Assembly (NCBI RefSeq): GCF_001592365.1
Contig: NZ_BCWU01000007.1
Coordinates: 237,443 to 301,442 of the forward strand
Direction of reading: 5' to 3'
Source: Gordonia hydrophobica NBRC 16057
GTDB taxonomy: Bacteria > Actinomycetota > Actinomycetes > Mycobacteriales > Mycobacteriaceae
Length of the DNA stretch: 64,000 nt
The translations under genes and the position numbers were made by a program. Positions 11,959-20,369 of this stretch are shown here, piece by piece; the first letter of the stretch is position 1; the number at the start of each line of letters is the position of its first letter. Below the pieces are notes generated by a model. The model had not been told where the DNA came from, ran no database searches, and saw nothing but the letters and a program-made list of their open reading frames with translations.

Positions 11959-13317
11959 GTGCCCGGCAAACTCGGGAAGACCGCGTGGCATACGCCGACC
12001 CTCAGCGCAGCCTCGCATGAACTCGACCCCTATCTGCCCGGCAGCGGCAACCTCGGTTATCGCGTCTCGCGGTACGACCTCGACCTGGAGTACCGGGTCA
12101 ACAGCAATCGGCTGAACGGCACGGTGGTCGTCACCGCATCGTCGTACCAGCCCCTCGATCGCTTCAGCCTCGACCTCGCCTCCGGGATGCGCGTGGAACG
12201 AGTCATGATCAACGGGCGCCGCGTGCGGTATCGACACCGGACCGGGAAGTTGACGATCACACCGAACACGCCGATTCCCGCGGGCGGCGCGATGATGGTC
12301 GAAGTCCGTTACGGGGGCAACCCGCGCCCGGTGCGCACCGCCTGGGGAACCGTCGGCTGGGAGGAACTGGAGAACGGTGCGCTGTGCGCCAATCAGCCCA
12401 ACGGCGCGCACTCCTGGTTCCCCTGCGACGATCACCCCGAGGCGAAGGCGCCGTTCCGCATCGAGGTCACGACCGACGCGCCGTACTATGTGCTCGCCAA
12501 CGGCCGGTTGATCTCCCAGCGGCGTCGGGCCGGGCAGACCACCTGGGTCTACGAGCAGGTGGAGCCGATGGCCACGTACCTGGCGGCCGTGCAGATCGGC
12601 CAGTACGAACGTCGGACCATGGTCGACGGGCCGGTCCCCGTCCACGCGCTGTTTCCGCCCAAGTTGGCTCCCCGCCTCGAGGGCAGCTTCGGCAGGCAGC
12701 CGCAGATGGTTCAGGCCTTCACCGAGATGTTCGGCCCCTACCCGTTCCCGGCGTACACCTCGTTGATCACCGAGGACGATCTGGAGATCCCGCTCGAGTC
12801 CCAGGGCTTCTCGACCTTCGGCGCCAATCACTGCGACGGCACCCGCGACCACGAGCGGCTCGTCGCCCACGAACTCGCACACCAGTGGTTCGGCAACTCG
12901 GTCACCGTCGCCCGGTGGCGCGACATCTGGCTTCACGAAGGTTTCGCGTGTTACGCCGAGTGGCTGTGGAGTCAGCATTCAGGCGGCAAGTCGGCCGACG
13001 AGTGGGCGCGGCACTACTACGCCAAGCTCGCGGCGTCGCCCGTCCGGGTGCCTCTCGCCGATCCCGGGGCCCGCGACATGTTCGAGGACTGGGTGTACAA
13101 GCGCGGCGCGATGACCCTGCACGCGCTGCGGCTGCGGATCGGCGACGGCGACTTCTTCGCCCTCATCCGCCGGTGGACCGAGAAGTACGCCTACCGCTGC
13201 GTGACCACCGAGGACTTCATCGCTCTCGCCTCCACCTTCACCACGGCGCCGCTCGGCGACATCTGGCGGGACTGGCTGTTCACCCCCGCGCTGCCCCCCT
13301 TCCCGACCATGCGCTGA
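11959..13317 (+). CDS. M1-family zinc metallopeptidase
   Basis: This 452-residue protein has the zinc site HELAHQWFGN (H304, E305, H308) and the distal glutamate in WLHEGFACYAEW (E327), the HEXXH-X18-E spacing of M1 aminopeptidases. The usual GAMEN exopeptidase motif is replaced by LESQG, as in some actinobacterial M1 enzymes. It lacks the C-terminal helical domain of large aminopeptidases. It lies 97 bases after the Pls-type synthetase on the same strand; from memory, epsilon-poly-lysine producers have an M1-type degrading enzyme (Pld), so this may cleave the synthetase product (inference). GTG start with AAAGGA upstream. Confidence 0.88.
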   Translation: MPGKLGKTAWHTPTLSAASHELDPYLPGSGNLGYRVSRYDLDLEYRVNSNRLNGTVVVTASSYQPLDRFSLDLASGMRVERVMINGRRVRYRHRTGKLTITPNTPIPAGGAMMVEVRYGGNPRPVRTAWGTVGWEELENGALCANQPNGAHSWFPCDDHPEAKAPFRIEVTTDAPYYVLANGRLISQRRRAGQTTWVYEQVEPMATYLAAVQIGQYERRTMVDGPVPVHALFPPKLAPRLEGSFGRQPQMVQAFTEMFGPYPFPAYTSLITEDDLEIPLESQGFSTFGANHCDGTRDHERLVAHELAHQWFGNSVTVARWRDIWLHEGFACYAEWLWSQHSGGKSADEWARHYYAKLAASPVRVPLADPGARDMFEDWVYKRGAMTLHALRLRIGDGDFFALIRRWTEKYAYRCVTTEDFIALASTFTTAPLGDIWRDWLFTPALPPFPTMR

Positions 13318-13332
13318 CTCGACCGCACTCCT

Positions 13333-13377
13333 TCCACCGCCGTCCGTGACCCGCTGCGGGTCACGGACGACGGTGGA
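13333..13377. terminator. Strong hairpin terminator after the M1 peptidase gene
   Basis: Twenty bases at 13333-13352 pair with 13358-13377 with one mismatch, around a 5-base loop (GCTGC). It starts 16 bases after the peptidase stop codon and probably ends the synthetase-peptidase transcript. Confidence 0.75.
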
Positions 13378-13528
13378 GGAAAGTGCGTGCGGAACTGCTG
13401 CGATGCCGTGTTCCAGTTCGGTTCTATCGCGATCTGACGTGCCCGCTTTCCGCCCCTGTCGGACGTGTGTTCGCGGCCATACGGTGAGTCGGTAAGACAC
13501 ATCCGAATCACCCGGAAGGACCCCACCG

Positions 13529-14260
13529 ATGACACGCGTACTCATGGCAATCACCGGCTCTGACCACTGGACTCTCGCCGACGGAACTCCGCATGCGACC
13601 GGGTTCTGGCCCGAGGAGCTCATCGTGCCGCACCAGAAGTTCACCGACGCGGGCTACGACCTCGTGCTGGCCACGCCCGGGGGCGTCCGCCCCGTTCCAG
13701 ACCAGGCCGGGTTCACGCCCGAGATGAACGGCGGCGACAGCGCAGCGGGAGAACGCTTTCGCGATTACCTCGCATCGATCGACGCGGTTCTCGCGGCGCC
13801 TGCCGACCTGCACGCCATGTCCGCCGACGACTTCGACGCCGTCTTCGTCCCCGGCGGCCACGGGCCGATGGAAGACCTCGCCGTCGACGCCGACTTCGGA
13901 CGCCTGCTGAACCAGTTCGACGACGCGGGCAAGATCGTCTCGGCCGTCTGCCACGGCCCGGCCGCGCTGCTATCCGCCACCACCGACGACGGCGCCTGGA
14001 CCTTCGCGGGTCGGCGTGTCACCGGCTTCGCGAACACCGAGGAGACGCAGATCGGTTTCGCCGAGTCGGCGCCGTGGCTGCTTCAGGACCGGCTCACCGA
14101 CGCCGGCGGCTCCTACGAGAGCGCCGACGAGGCGTGGGCGCCGCACATCGTCGCCGACGGCAATCTGTTCACCGGTCAGAACCCCGGTTCCACGGGACCG
14201 TTGGCCGACGTCCTCGTCGAGGCGCTCGCCGACGTGGACTCGGCAGCAAACGTCGCATGA
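13529..14260 (+). CDS. DJ-1/PfpI (Hsp31-like) family protein
   Basis: The 243-residue protein has the DJ-1/PfpI fold signatures: FDAVFVPGGHGPMEDLA and the nucleophile elbow AVCHGPAAL with C141. This subgroup includes Hsp31-type glyoxalase III/chaperones and class I amidotransferase-like proteins; the exact reaction cannot be told from sequence. GGAAGGA lies before the ATG. Its stop overlaps the start of the SRPBCC gene by 4 bases, so the two are coupled. A related but longer gene is at 22898. Confidence 0.88.
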   Translation: MTRVLMAITGSDHWTLADGTPHATGFWPEELIVPHQKFTDAGYDLVLATPGGVRPVPDQAGFTPEMNGGDSAAGERFRDYLASIDAVLAAPADLHAMSADDFDAVFVPGGHGPMEDLAVDADFGRLLNQFDDAGKIVSAVCHGPAALLSATTDDGAWTFAGRRVTGFANTEETQIGFAESAPWLLQDRLTDAGGSYESADEAWAPHIVADGNLFTGQNPGSTGPLADVLVEALADVDSAANVA

Positions 14261-14646
14261 GCACCCTGCGGTCCTCGGTCCTGCTCCAGCACGACGCCGA
14301 CACCGTGTGGGCGGTCGTCCGCGACACCTCGGCCGTCAGCCGCTGGTTCCCGGCCATCACCTCCTCGTCCGGCGAAGCGCATCGTCGCACGGTGGTTCTG
14401 GCCGACGGCAGCACGTTGGTCGAGGACATCGTGACCCTGGACGACGACCTGCGCCGGATGCAGTACAGCGCGGTCGACGGCGATCTGCCGATCGACCGGC
14501 ACCTCGGCACCGTCGACGTCTTCGATCTCGGGGACGGGCGGTCGTTCCTGGTGTACAGCACCGAGATCACTCCGGACTCCTTTGCCGGAGCCTTCCACTC
14601 CGCCATCGACGAAGCCGTCGCTCACCTGCCCGCGCACCTGGGCTGA
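14257..14646 (+). CDS. SRPBCC (START-like) family protein
   Basis: The 129-residue protein begins with the typical polyketide-cyclase/START pattern: an early beta strand (RSSVLLQHDADTVWAVVRD) then SRWFPAITSS and later strands ending in a long C-terminal helix (AGAFHSAIDEAVAHL). Such proteins bind hydrophobic ligands in a deep cavity. The start overlaps the DJ-1 stop (ATGA). Ligand and role are unknown; the coupled DJ-1 gene suggests a shared detoxification or stress role (inference). Confidence 0.8.
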   Translation: MSTLRSSVLLQHDADTVWAVVRDTSAVSRWFPAITSSSGEAHRRTVVLADGSTLVEDIVTLDDDLRRMQYSAVDGDLPIDRHLGTVDVFDLGDGRSFLVYSTEITPDSFAGAFHSAIDEAVAHLPAHLG

Positions 14647-14673
14647 GCCCCAGGCAACGGGCCCACCCAGACG

Positions 14674-14712
14674 ACGCCGGCGACCGTGCCATCACCCCGC
14701 GGTCGCCGGCGT
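14674..14712 (+). terminator. Rho-independent terminator
   Basis: ACGCCGGCGACCG (14674-14686) pairs perfectly with 14700-14712 and is followed by TTTCC. It lies 28 bases after the SRPBCC stop codon. Confidence 0.75.
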
Positions 14713-14718
14713 TTTCCA

Positions 14719-14765
14719 TGTCTGAGTTCGCTGTCTGAGTCTGAGTTCGCTGTCTGAGTTCGCCC
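14719..14765. repeat. Short tandem repeat of TGTCTGAGTTCGC
   Basis: The unit CTGAGTTCGC occurs three times within 47 bases, spaced irregularly by TGTCTGAG. It lies between two hairpins in a convergent intergenic gap and shows no coding sign. Confidence 0.6.
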
Positions 14766-14811
14766 GCAGTCGTCCCCGGCACCCGTATCCGCGGGCACAC
14801 GCCCTACGACA

Positions 14812-14846
14812 CGACGAGACCCCGGCGCTGCGCCGGGGTCTCGTCG
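14812..14846. terminator. Bidirectional hairpin, 16-bp perfect stem
   Basis: CGACGAGACCCCGGCG (14812-14827) pairs perfectly with 14831-14846 around a 3-base loop. It sits between the rightward SRPBCC gene and the leftward AraC-type gene. It probably ends the long monooxygenase transcript on the minus strand. No U-tract is present. Confidence 0.7.
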
Positions 14847-14870
14847 GTCGTGGTCTGGTCCCGAACGCCG

Positions 14871-15827
14871 CTACTGCGCCCGCTTCATGCGCAGGTCGCC
14901 GGTGCTGAGCGCTTCGCCGCAGGCCCTCGGCGTCATGCCGTAGCGCTCTCGGAACTCATTGATGAAGTGCGACGTGCTCCGGTAGCCGACGGCATTCGAG
15001 ATCTCGGTGACGTTGTGCACGTTCTCGATGAGCAGTTCGCGGGAGCGGTTGAGCCGCAGTTCCTTGACGAACTGATACGGAGACTTGCCCGTGACGTCGC
15101 GGAACAGATGCGAGAACGCGGACGGACTCATGAAGGCGCGTTCGGCCATGTCACTGACGGTCAGCGGCTCCGCCAGATGTTCCTGGACGTAGGCGATGAC
15201 GGCGCTGACGGGGTTGCTGGCGCTCTCGCTCGCAGCCCGCTCCACGAGCAGTGCATACTGCTCCGCCTGGAGCGCGCGGTACACGATCTCCTTCAGATAC
15301 GTCGGCGCCAACACCCGACGGTCGGTCGGCGTCTCGAGCGACCGGAGGAAGCGCAGAATCGCGTCCATCATGTGATGGTCGAGCGCCGAGACGAAGCCGT
15401 GCGTGGCCACCTCCGGGGCCGGCTCACGCATGAACGCCGCCGTCTCGCGCTCCAGCAGGATGTCGGACGACACCTGCCGGACCAGGTCCGGCTCGATCTG
15501 CAACCCGAACGAGAGGAACGGCTTCGCCGGACTGGCCTCGATGATCTCCGTGCGGAACGGCCGGTTGCCGCTGATCGCGAGATAGGTGAACGGATCGTAA
15601 TAGAGTTCCCGATCGTTCTGCGTCACGCACTTGCGTCCCTGTGCGATCACACAGAGGTGCAGTTGCGAGACCTCTTCCCACAGTGGTTCGACGGGCTGAT
15701 CGAATCGATAGACGGTCAGGCCCGGCCACTCGCACTCGATGATGCCGGGCTCGGGCGCCCTCGATTTCAGCTCGGCGATCAAATCGCCCGACGAGATCCG
15801 GAACTCGAGCGGACTGGCCATGGTCAT
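14871..15827 (-). CDS. AraC-family regulator (AraC_N type)
   Basis: The 318-residue protein has the N-terminal AraC_N-like domain (about residues 25-180) and a C-terminal DNA-binding domain with two helix-turn-helix units (MAERAFMSPSAFSHLFRDVTGKSPYQFV and YRSTSHFINEFRERYG). AGGAGG lies 5 bases before the ATG. It is the last gene of the leftward monooxygenase cluster, 106 bases after an NTF2-like gene, and is the obvious candidate regulator of that cluster, possibly responding to the substrate or product (inference). Confidence 0.88.
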   Translation of the reverse strand: MTMASPLEFRISSGDLIAELKSRAPEPGIIECEWPGLTVYRFDQPVEPLWEEVSQLHLCVIAQGRKCVTQNDRELYYDPFTYLAISGNRPFRTEIIEASPAKPFLSFGLQIEPDLVRQVSSDILLERETAAFMREPAPEVATHGFVSALDHHMMDAILRFLRSLETPTDRRVLAPTYLKEIVYRALQAEQYALLVERAASESASNPVSAVIAYVQEHLAEPLTVSDMAERAFMSPSAFSHLFRDVTGKSPYQFVKELRLNRSRELLIENVHNVTEISNAVGYRSTSHFINEFRERYGMTPRACGEALSTGDLRMKRAQ

Positions 15828-15933
15828 CGGATCCTCCTACCGCGGGCGACAGCGCCGACCGGTCCGGGCCGGAACCCGGTCGACCGCCCCGTCGATTGCA
15901 TGACACACATCACATCAACGTTCCACGATCCTC

Positions 15934-16350
15934 TCATGCCGGATCGACCGCTTTCCAGTACGAGTCCTTGCGGGCGATCTTCCCGTCGCGGAACTCCCAG
16001 AGATCACATCCGCGTGCACGCACCGCGACGCCGTCGACGGTGGTGCCGGACACCAGCCATTCGGACACCGCGAGATCCCCTGCCGCCCAGTGGCGATCGG
16101 CGTCGTACTGCACGTCGGGAATGCCGTCGAACCGCGCGGCCAGGCCGCTGCGGACCGCGGCCTTGCCGACCATGCGGAGCCCGTGCGGCTCCGGACCGCG
16201 CGAGGCGTCGAACACACAGTCCTCGGTGAAGAACTCCATGATCGCGTCCAAGTCGTGCGCGTTGAAGGCCTCCATGATCTGTTCGAGCGTCGCCACAGTC
16301 GCCGCATCGTCGGATGCGGTGTCCGGGCGGGAGAGATTTCCGGTGGTCAT
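15934..16350 (-). CDS. NTF2-like (SnoaL-type) protein 1
   Basis: The 138-residue protein shows the SnoaL/NTF2 pattern: an N-terminal helix pair (EQIMEAFNAHDLDAIMEFFTED), then beta strands ending in DLWEFRDGKIARKDSYWK. Such proteins act as small isomerases, hydrolases or binding proteins; no catalytic claim can be made. It follows the DUF59 gene by 35 bases and is one of three NTF2-like genes in this cluster. AAGGGA precedes the ATG. Confidence 0.82.
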   Translation of the reverse strand: MTTGNLSRPDTASDDAATVATLEQIMEAFNAHDLDAIMEFFTEDCVFDASRGPEPHGLRMVGKAAVRSGLAARFDGIPDVQYDADRHWAAGDLAVSEWLVSGTTVDGVAVRARGCDLWEFRDGKIARKDSYWKAVDPA

Positions 16351-16385
16351 AAGGTCCCTTTCGAGGCAGGAGAAGCGATGAACGC

Positions 16386-17138
16386 TCAGAAGTTGGAGAA
16401 GCCGATGGCACGGAGTTGGTCGCGACCGTCTTCGGTGATGTCACTCGGTCGCCACGCGGGCACCCAGTCCCACTCGACCGCGAACTCCGTCCCGGCGTCG
16501 GCCAGCAGCGAGGCGATCTGGCCCTCCATCACCCCGGTCAGTGGGCAGGCAGGCGAGGTCAGGGTCATCGTGATGGTCGCGAATCCCGCGTCGTCGACGA
16601 CGATCCGCCGGATGAATCCCAGGTCGACGACGTTCACGCCGAGGTCCGGGTCGATGACCTCGTACAGCGCTTCGCGAACGGCGGCCGCGGCTGCGGATTC
16701 GACTGCCGGCTCGGCGGCTGCGGGACCATCCGCGTCGACGTGCGCCACCGGCGGGTTCGGCACGACCTCCGGCAGGGACGCCATGCCCTGCGGCTGCAAC
16801 ACGATCGTCACGTCGCTGGTGGCCGTGGTGATCCAGTCGGCGACGCCGTGCGCCTTGCGGCGCACGCGCACGATGTCCTCCGCCGCGACCGCCGACGCCC
16901 GGCCCACGAGCAGGGCGTCGGGGTGCAGTCCGCGTTGTTCGGCACGGATCAGCGCCGTGTCGAGGATCCGCGCGAGGAGTTCGTAGGTCCGGCCGGGCCC
17001 GAAGCGCAGTCGGGTTCGGGCGTCCGCCGCCGATTCGCCGATCACCAGGTCGAGCGCGGACAGGGCGTCGTCCACCGCGATGCGGACCTGGTGTTCGGCC
17101 ACCGTGATGACGGGTGAGCTCTCGAGTGTCGCGGTCAT
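16386..17138 (-). CDS. DUF59 (MIP18-type) iron-sulfur assembly protein
   Basis: The C-terminal part (about residues 140-215) is a DUF59 domain: AVREALYEVIDPDLGVNVVDLGF and the loop TSPACPLTGVMEGQI with the conserved cysteine. The N-terminal 120 residues are less familiar. DUF59 proteins help insert iron-sulfur clusters. The start overlaps the reductase stop (ATGA), so it belongs to the monooxygenase operon; its likely client is the Rieske ferredoxin or the diiron subunit (inference). Length is 250 residues, longer than a lone DUF59 protein. Confidence 0.8.
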   Translation of the reverse strand: MTATLESSPVITVAEHQVRIAVDDALSALDLVIGESAADARTRLRFGPGRTYELLARILDTALIRAEQRGLHPDALLVGRASAVAAEDIVRVRRKAHGVADWITTATSDVTIVLQPQGMASLPEVVPNPPVAHVDADGPAAAEPAVESAAAAAVREALYEVIDPDLGVNVVDLGFIRRIVVDDAGFATITMTLTSPACPLTGVMEGQIASLLADAGTEFAVEWDWVPAWRPSDITEDGRDQLRAIGFSNF

Positions 17139-18379
17139 GCCGGAACCTCCGATCGATGCGGCCGCGCAGGTCGCGGCAGGAGTCGTTTGAGCGGCAACCC
17201 GTCGTCGGCGAGCTGGGCTGCCGTCACCTGATGGGGTACGCCGAGCAGCTTGCGCGCCTGCAGCACCTCGCCCGGCCGATTGAGCGCCACCATTCCGGTG
17301 ACACGTCCGTCGACCAACGAGAACGCCGAGAAGGACCGTTCGTCCACCGATCCCCTGATGATCGGGTCTGCGGTGGCGTCGAACCGTCCGACGGACTGCA
17401 GTTTGCAGTCGTACTGGTCCGACCAGAAGAACTGCTGGTCGGTGAAGGGCTGCAGGTCTCCGACGAGGACGCGGGCGACGGAGGTCCCGTGACGCATCGC
17501 CGTGTCGTGATGTTCGACGCGGACCCCGACGCGCAGAGCCGGCTCGTATCGCCGTGCGACGTCGCCGATCGCGTACACATCGGGGGCACTGGTGCGGAAG
17601 TACTCGTCGGTCGCGATCCCGTTGTCCACCGCGATGCCCGCATCCGCGGCGAGTTCGAGGTTCGGCACCGCTCCGACGCCCACGACGAGGTGGTCCACGT
17701 CGAGCGTGTCACCGCCGTCGGTGGCGAGCCGCAGGCCCGTCGCGCTGTGCGTCATGCCGACGATCCCGCAGCCGACCCGGACGTCGACACCGCGCTCGGC
17801 GTGCACCGCACCCATCGTCGAGCCGATGTCGAGGCCGAGCGCACGCACCATCGGCGCCGGGCTGGGATCGAACAGCACCACCTCGGCGCCTTGCGCGATC
17901 GCGGTCGCGGCCACCTCGCAGCCGATGAAGCCCGCGCCAAGCACGGCGAGCCGGACTCCCGGCCGCAGGACCTCGCGCAACGCGACGGCGTCGGTGATGG
18001 TCCGCACCGTGTGCACTCGGTCGCCGGCGAAGCCGGGCAGCTCGCGCGCCCGCACGCCGGTCGCAAGGACCAGCGCGCGGTAGCCGAGCGAGGCGCCGTC
18101 GGACAGCGTGATGCGGTGATCGTCGGCGTCGATCCCGACCACCTCGGTGCCGAGGACCAGGTCGACGTCATGATCCGCATACCACCCGGCGGCGTTCACC
18201 TCGAGGTCCTCCGCGACGGCAGTTCCGGCGAGGAACTCCTTCGAGAGCGGCGGACGCTCGTAGGGCACGTGCGGTTCCTTCGACACCACGACGATGCGCC
18301 CGTCGAACCCGGAGTCGCGGAGCCCGGCCGCGGTCGCCGCAGCCGCGACGCCCCCGCCGACCAGCACATGCGCGTTCAT
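17135..18379 (-). CDS. FAD-dependent ferredoxin reductase (BphA4-like)
   Basis: The 414-residue protein is a pyridine-nucleotide-disulfide-type reductase with an FAD GxGxxG-like segment at the N-terminus (VLVGGGVAAAATAAGL), the ExPxxYERPPLSKEF signature, a second NAD-binding motif (LAVLGAGFIGCEVA) and the FAD C-terminal motif VYAIGDVA. It should pass electrons from NADH to the Rieske ferredoxin encoded just upstream. Toluene and isoprene monooxygenases normally use a different reductase (plant-ferredoxin domain plus FNR), so this is a substitution. The start overlaps the ferredoxin stop (ATGA). Confidence 0.92.
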   Translation of the reverse strand: MNAHVLVGGGVAAAATAAGLRDSGFDGRIVVVSKEPHVPYERPPLSKEFLAGTAVAEDLEVNAAGWYADHDVDLVLGTEVVGIDADDHRITLSDGASLGYRALVLATGVRARELPGFAGDRVHTVRTITDAVALREVLRPGVRLAVLGAGFIGCEVAATAIAQGAEVVLFDPSPAPMVRALGLDIGSTMGAVHAERGVDVRVGCGIVGMTHSATGLRLATDGGDTLDVDHLVVGVGAVPNLELAADAGIAVDNGIATDEYFRTSAPDVYAIGDVARRYEPALRVGVRVEHHDTAMRHGTSVARVLVGDLQPFTDQQFFWSDQYDCKLQSVGRFDATADPIIRGSVDERSFSAFSLVDGRVTGMVALNRPGEVLQARKLLGVPHQVTAAQLADDGLPLKRLLPRPARPHRSEVPA

Positions 18380-18717
18380 CCGAAGCTCACCGAGATCGCG
18401 CCGTCCTCGTCGACCTTGCACTGGTAGGTCACCAGCGCGCAGTTGGCGGGGTTGATTCCCTTCCCTGTCGAGACGTCGAACTCCCAGAGGTGCTGTGCGC
18501 ACGTGAGCTTCCGGTTGTCCAGGTCACCGTCGTCGAGCGGCCATTCCTGGTGGGGGCACTGGTTCCGATACGCGTACACCTCGCCGTCGAGGTTGACGAG
18601 AAGAACCTGTCTCCCCTCCACCTCGACCGACTCCATCTCGCCTTCCCACAGGTCGTCGAGATGGAACACCTCGTGCCAGGTCGGCACGTCGGTCCCTCGC
18701 GTGATCGTCTCGCTCAT
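18376..18717 (-). CDS. Rieske-type ferredoxin of the monooxygenase (TmoC-like)
   Basis: The 113-residue protein binds a Rieske [2Fe-2S] cluster through C54, H56, C73 and H76 (CPH and CAQH, spacing C-X-H-X16-C-X2-H). It resembles the TmoC ferredoxin that carries electrons to the diiron hydroxylase. In tmo and iso operons this gene is third; here it comes fifth, after the beta subunit. It lies 10 bases after the beta-subunit stop and overlaps the reductase start. Confidence 0.93.
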   Translation of the reverse strand: MSETITRGTDVPTWHEVFHLDDLWEGEMESVEVEGRQVLLVNLDGEVYAYRNQCPHQEWPLDDGDLDNRKLTCAQHLWEFDVSTGKGINPANCALVTYQCKVDEDGAISVSFG

Positions 18718-18727
18718 CGTGTGCCTC

Positions 18728-19750
18728 CTAGCCTGCTGTCGCCGCGACCGAGTCGCGGTCGAAGATCTCACTGTGGACGTCCGCGCGCGCGGCCCGTGCC
18801 TGCGCGACGATCTGGTCGGTGTCGCCGTCGAAGAACTCGGCGAGCCCGGCGACCGCGTTGTCGGCGATCGTCGACCACTTGGCGGTCCACTTCTGCAGGG
18901 CGTCCGCGTTCTCCGCACGCCCGTCGATCGCGAACTGGGCCAGGGCCGCCGACCAGCGGTTCCGTCGTCGACTGTCCTTCGCGAGCTGTTCGCAGACCAG
19001 CCAGGTGATCTCATCGCCTGCGGCCTTGCTCACAGCGCCGACTCGGTTGATCAGGACCTCGTCGAGCGTCGGCGCCAGCACCAGGTTCAGCGCCGTGAAC
19101 GATTCGCCCCAGTCGTAGGCGACGAGCGCCCGTTCCACGGCTTCGCGAGCGGGCTGCCACGCCGGGCTCGTCTCCCAGACACGACGTTCGTTCTCCCCGA
19201 TCCCGGACGAGGGATGCGCCAGCTGCAGCGATCGTGTGCGATACGCGATCATGGTGACCCGGCGGAGGAAGTCGGCGTTGGCGTAGCCGGCCGCGCTCGT
19301 GATGGACGAGCTCGGCCCGAGATAGGCGACGTACGCCTGCATCTGCTGGAAGCCGTGGACCGGATACCGCGACGGAGTCAGTACGTTGCCGAGCAGTGCC
19401 ACGTGCTCGGCGGACAGCGAGGCGTCCATGCCCGCGTCGTCGAACGTGTCGAGCATGCCGTCGAGCTTGGTCTGCTCGTCGGCCTGCATGTTGACGTACG
19501 ACCGGTACGCCACCTGATCGGGATCGCGGAAACCGTCCCAGTCGTCGAGGCGCAGCGGCGAGTTCTCACGGTAGGTGAGGAACCACAGGTTCAACGGCGA
19601 CGAGGTGTTCTGCTCGAACGTCGACAACCGACCGTTGCGGGTGTTCCAGTTCTGCGCGTGCGTCACGATCTCGTACTCGCTCGGCATCCGTCGGACGTCG
19701 CCGAAGGCGCTGAACGTGCGCAGCTTGCGCTTGCGTGCCGGGGTGCTCAT
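18728..19750 (-). CDS. Diiron monooxygenase beta subunit (TmoE-like)
   Basis: The 340-residue protein matches the hydroxylase beta subunit of four-component toluene/alkene monooxygenases (TmoE, IsoE): RKLRTFSAFGDVRRMPSEYE near the N-terminus, then HAQNWNTR and PVHGFQQMQAYVAYLGPSSS. The beta subunit is structurally like the alpha subunit but lacks the iron ligands. The start overlaps the coupling-protein stop by 4 bases. Confidence 0.92.
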   Translation of the reverse strand: MSTPARKRKLRTFSAFGDVRRMPSEYEIVTHAQNWNTRNGRLSTFEQNTSSPLNLWFLTYRENSPLRLDDWDGFRDPDQVAYRSYVNMQADEQTKLDGMLDTFDDAGMDASLSAEHVALLGNVLTPSRYPVHGFQQMQAYVAYLGPSSSITSAAGYANADFLRRVTMIAYRTRSLQLAHPSSGIGENERRVWETSPAWQPAREAVERALVAYDWGESFTALNLVLAPTLDEVLINRVGAVSKAAGDEITWLVCEQLAKDSRRRNRWSAALAQFAIDGRAENADALQKWTAKWSTIADNAVAGLAEFFDGDTDQIVAQARAARADVHSEIFDRDSVAATAG

Positions 19751-20070
19751 CGGACTGCTCCTTCCGCCGCGGCCGCACCTTCGCGGTCACGGATGCTCTT
19801 GCTCTCCCAGGTGATGGAGTCGCTGGACGTGATCGCGCGACCGGCGAACGACGACATCAGGTTCTCCAGCGAACGGATGCGGTACTCCGATCCGAGGTAC
19901 GCCTGCAGCGACGCCTCGGTGAGGAGGACGCGGTCCTCGCCTTGAATGCGGACGTACGCACCACGATCGATCACCTCGATCGGCGTGTCCGGGTTGTCGT
20001 CCTCGATGGCGGCGATGATCTGGTCCACTTCATCGCCCATGCGCAGGACCGGTCCGACAGGATTCTTCAT
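19747..20070 (-). CDS. Monooxygenase coupling/effector protein (TmoD-like)
   Basis: The 107-residue protein belongs to the MmoB/DmpM effector family: VGPVLRMGDEVDQIIAAIED near the start, NPDTPIEVIDRGAYVRIQGE and the C-terminal MSSFAGRAI. This cofactor-free protein docks on the hydroxylase and tunes oxygen activation. It overlaps both neighbours by 4 bases (ATGA), consistent with equal production of the complex. Confidence 0.9.
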   Translation of the reverse strand: MKNPVGPVLRMGDEVDQIIAAIEDDNPDTPIEVIDRGAYVRIQGEDRVLLTEASLQAYLGSEYRIRSLENLMSSFAGRAITSSDSITWESKSIRDREGAAAAEGAVR

Positions 20071-20369
20071 GACGCCTCTTCCGGGATCAGGTAGTCGACC
20101 GTGACGTGGTCGAGTGGTGCGATGCCCGCCTCGGCGACGGTCATGTCGCCCGGCAGGGTGCGGCCGTCGTGGATGACGACCTTCGGGTAGGGCAGGGCGC
20201 GCACGCGGCGTCCCTCGGAGTGCGAAGCGACGGCGGCGGCCACCTGGTCCATGGTGTCGGCAGTCGTCACCGGGACCAGGATCTGGACGAAGTCCGTCCA
20301 GAAGATCGCGTTCAGCGGAACCACCTCGGGTGCCCGGTCCTGCGCCTCGTTGTCAACCGGTGTGCTCAT
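20067..20369 (-). CDS. Monooxygenase gamma subunit (TmoB-like)
   Basis: The 100-residue protein has the ubiquitin-like TmoB pattern (DFVQILVPVTTADTMDQVAA, then PYPKVVIHDGRTLPGDMTVA and PLDHVTVDYL). It is the small third subunit of the (alpha-beta-gamma)2 hydroxylase. It is slightly longer than TmoB (about 84 residues) owing to an N-terminal extension. Start and stop overlap both neighbours by 4 bases. Confidence 0.88.
   Translation of the reverse strand: MSTPVDNEAQDRAPEVVPLNAIFWTDFVQILVPVTTADTMDQVAAAVASHSEGRRVRALPYPKVVIHDGRTLPGDMTVAEAGIAPLDHVTVDYLIPEEAS

Noticed and set aside
15895..15920. TGACACACATCACAT as a CRP site before the AraC gene
   Set aside because: The half-sites have the wrong spacing and only one half matches.
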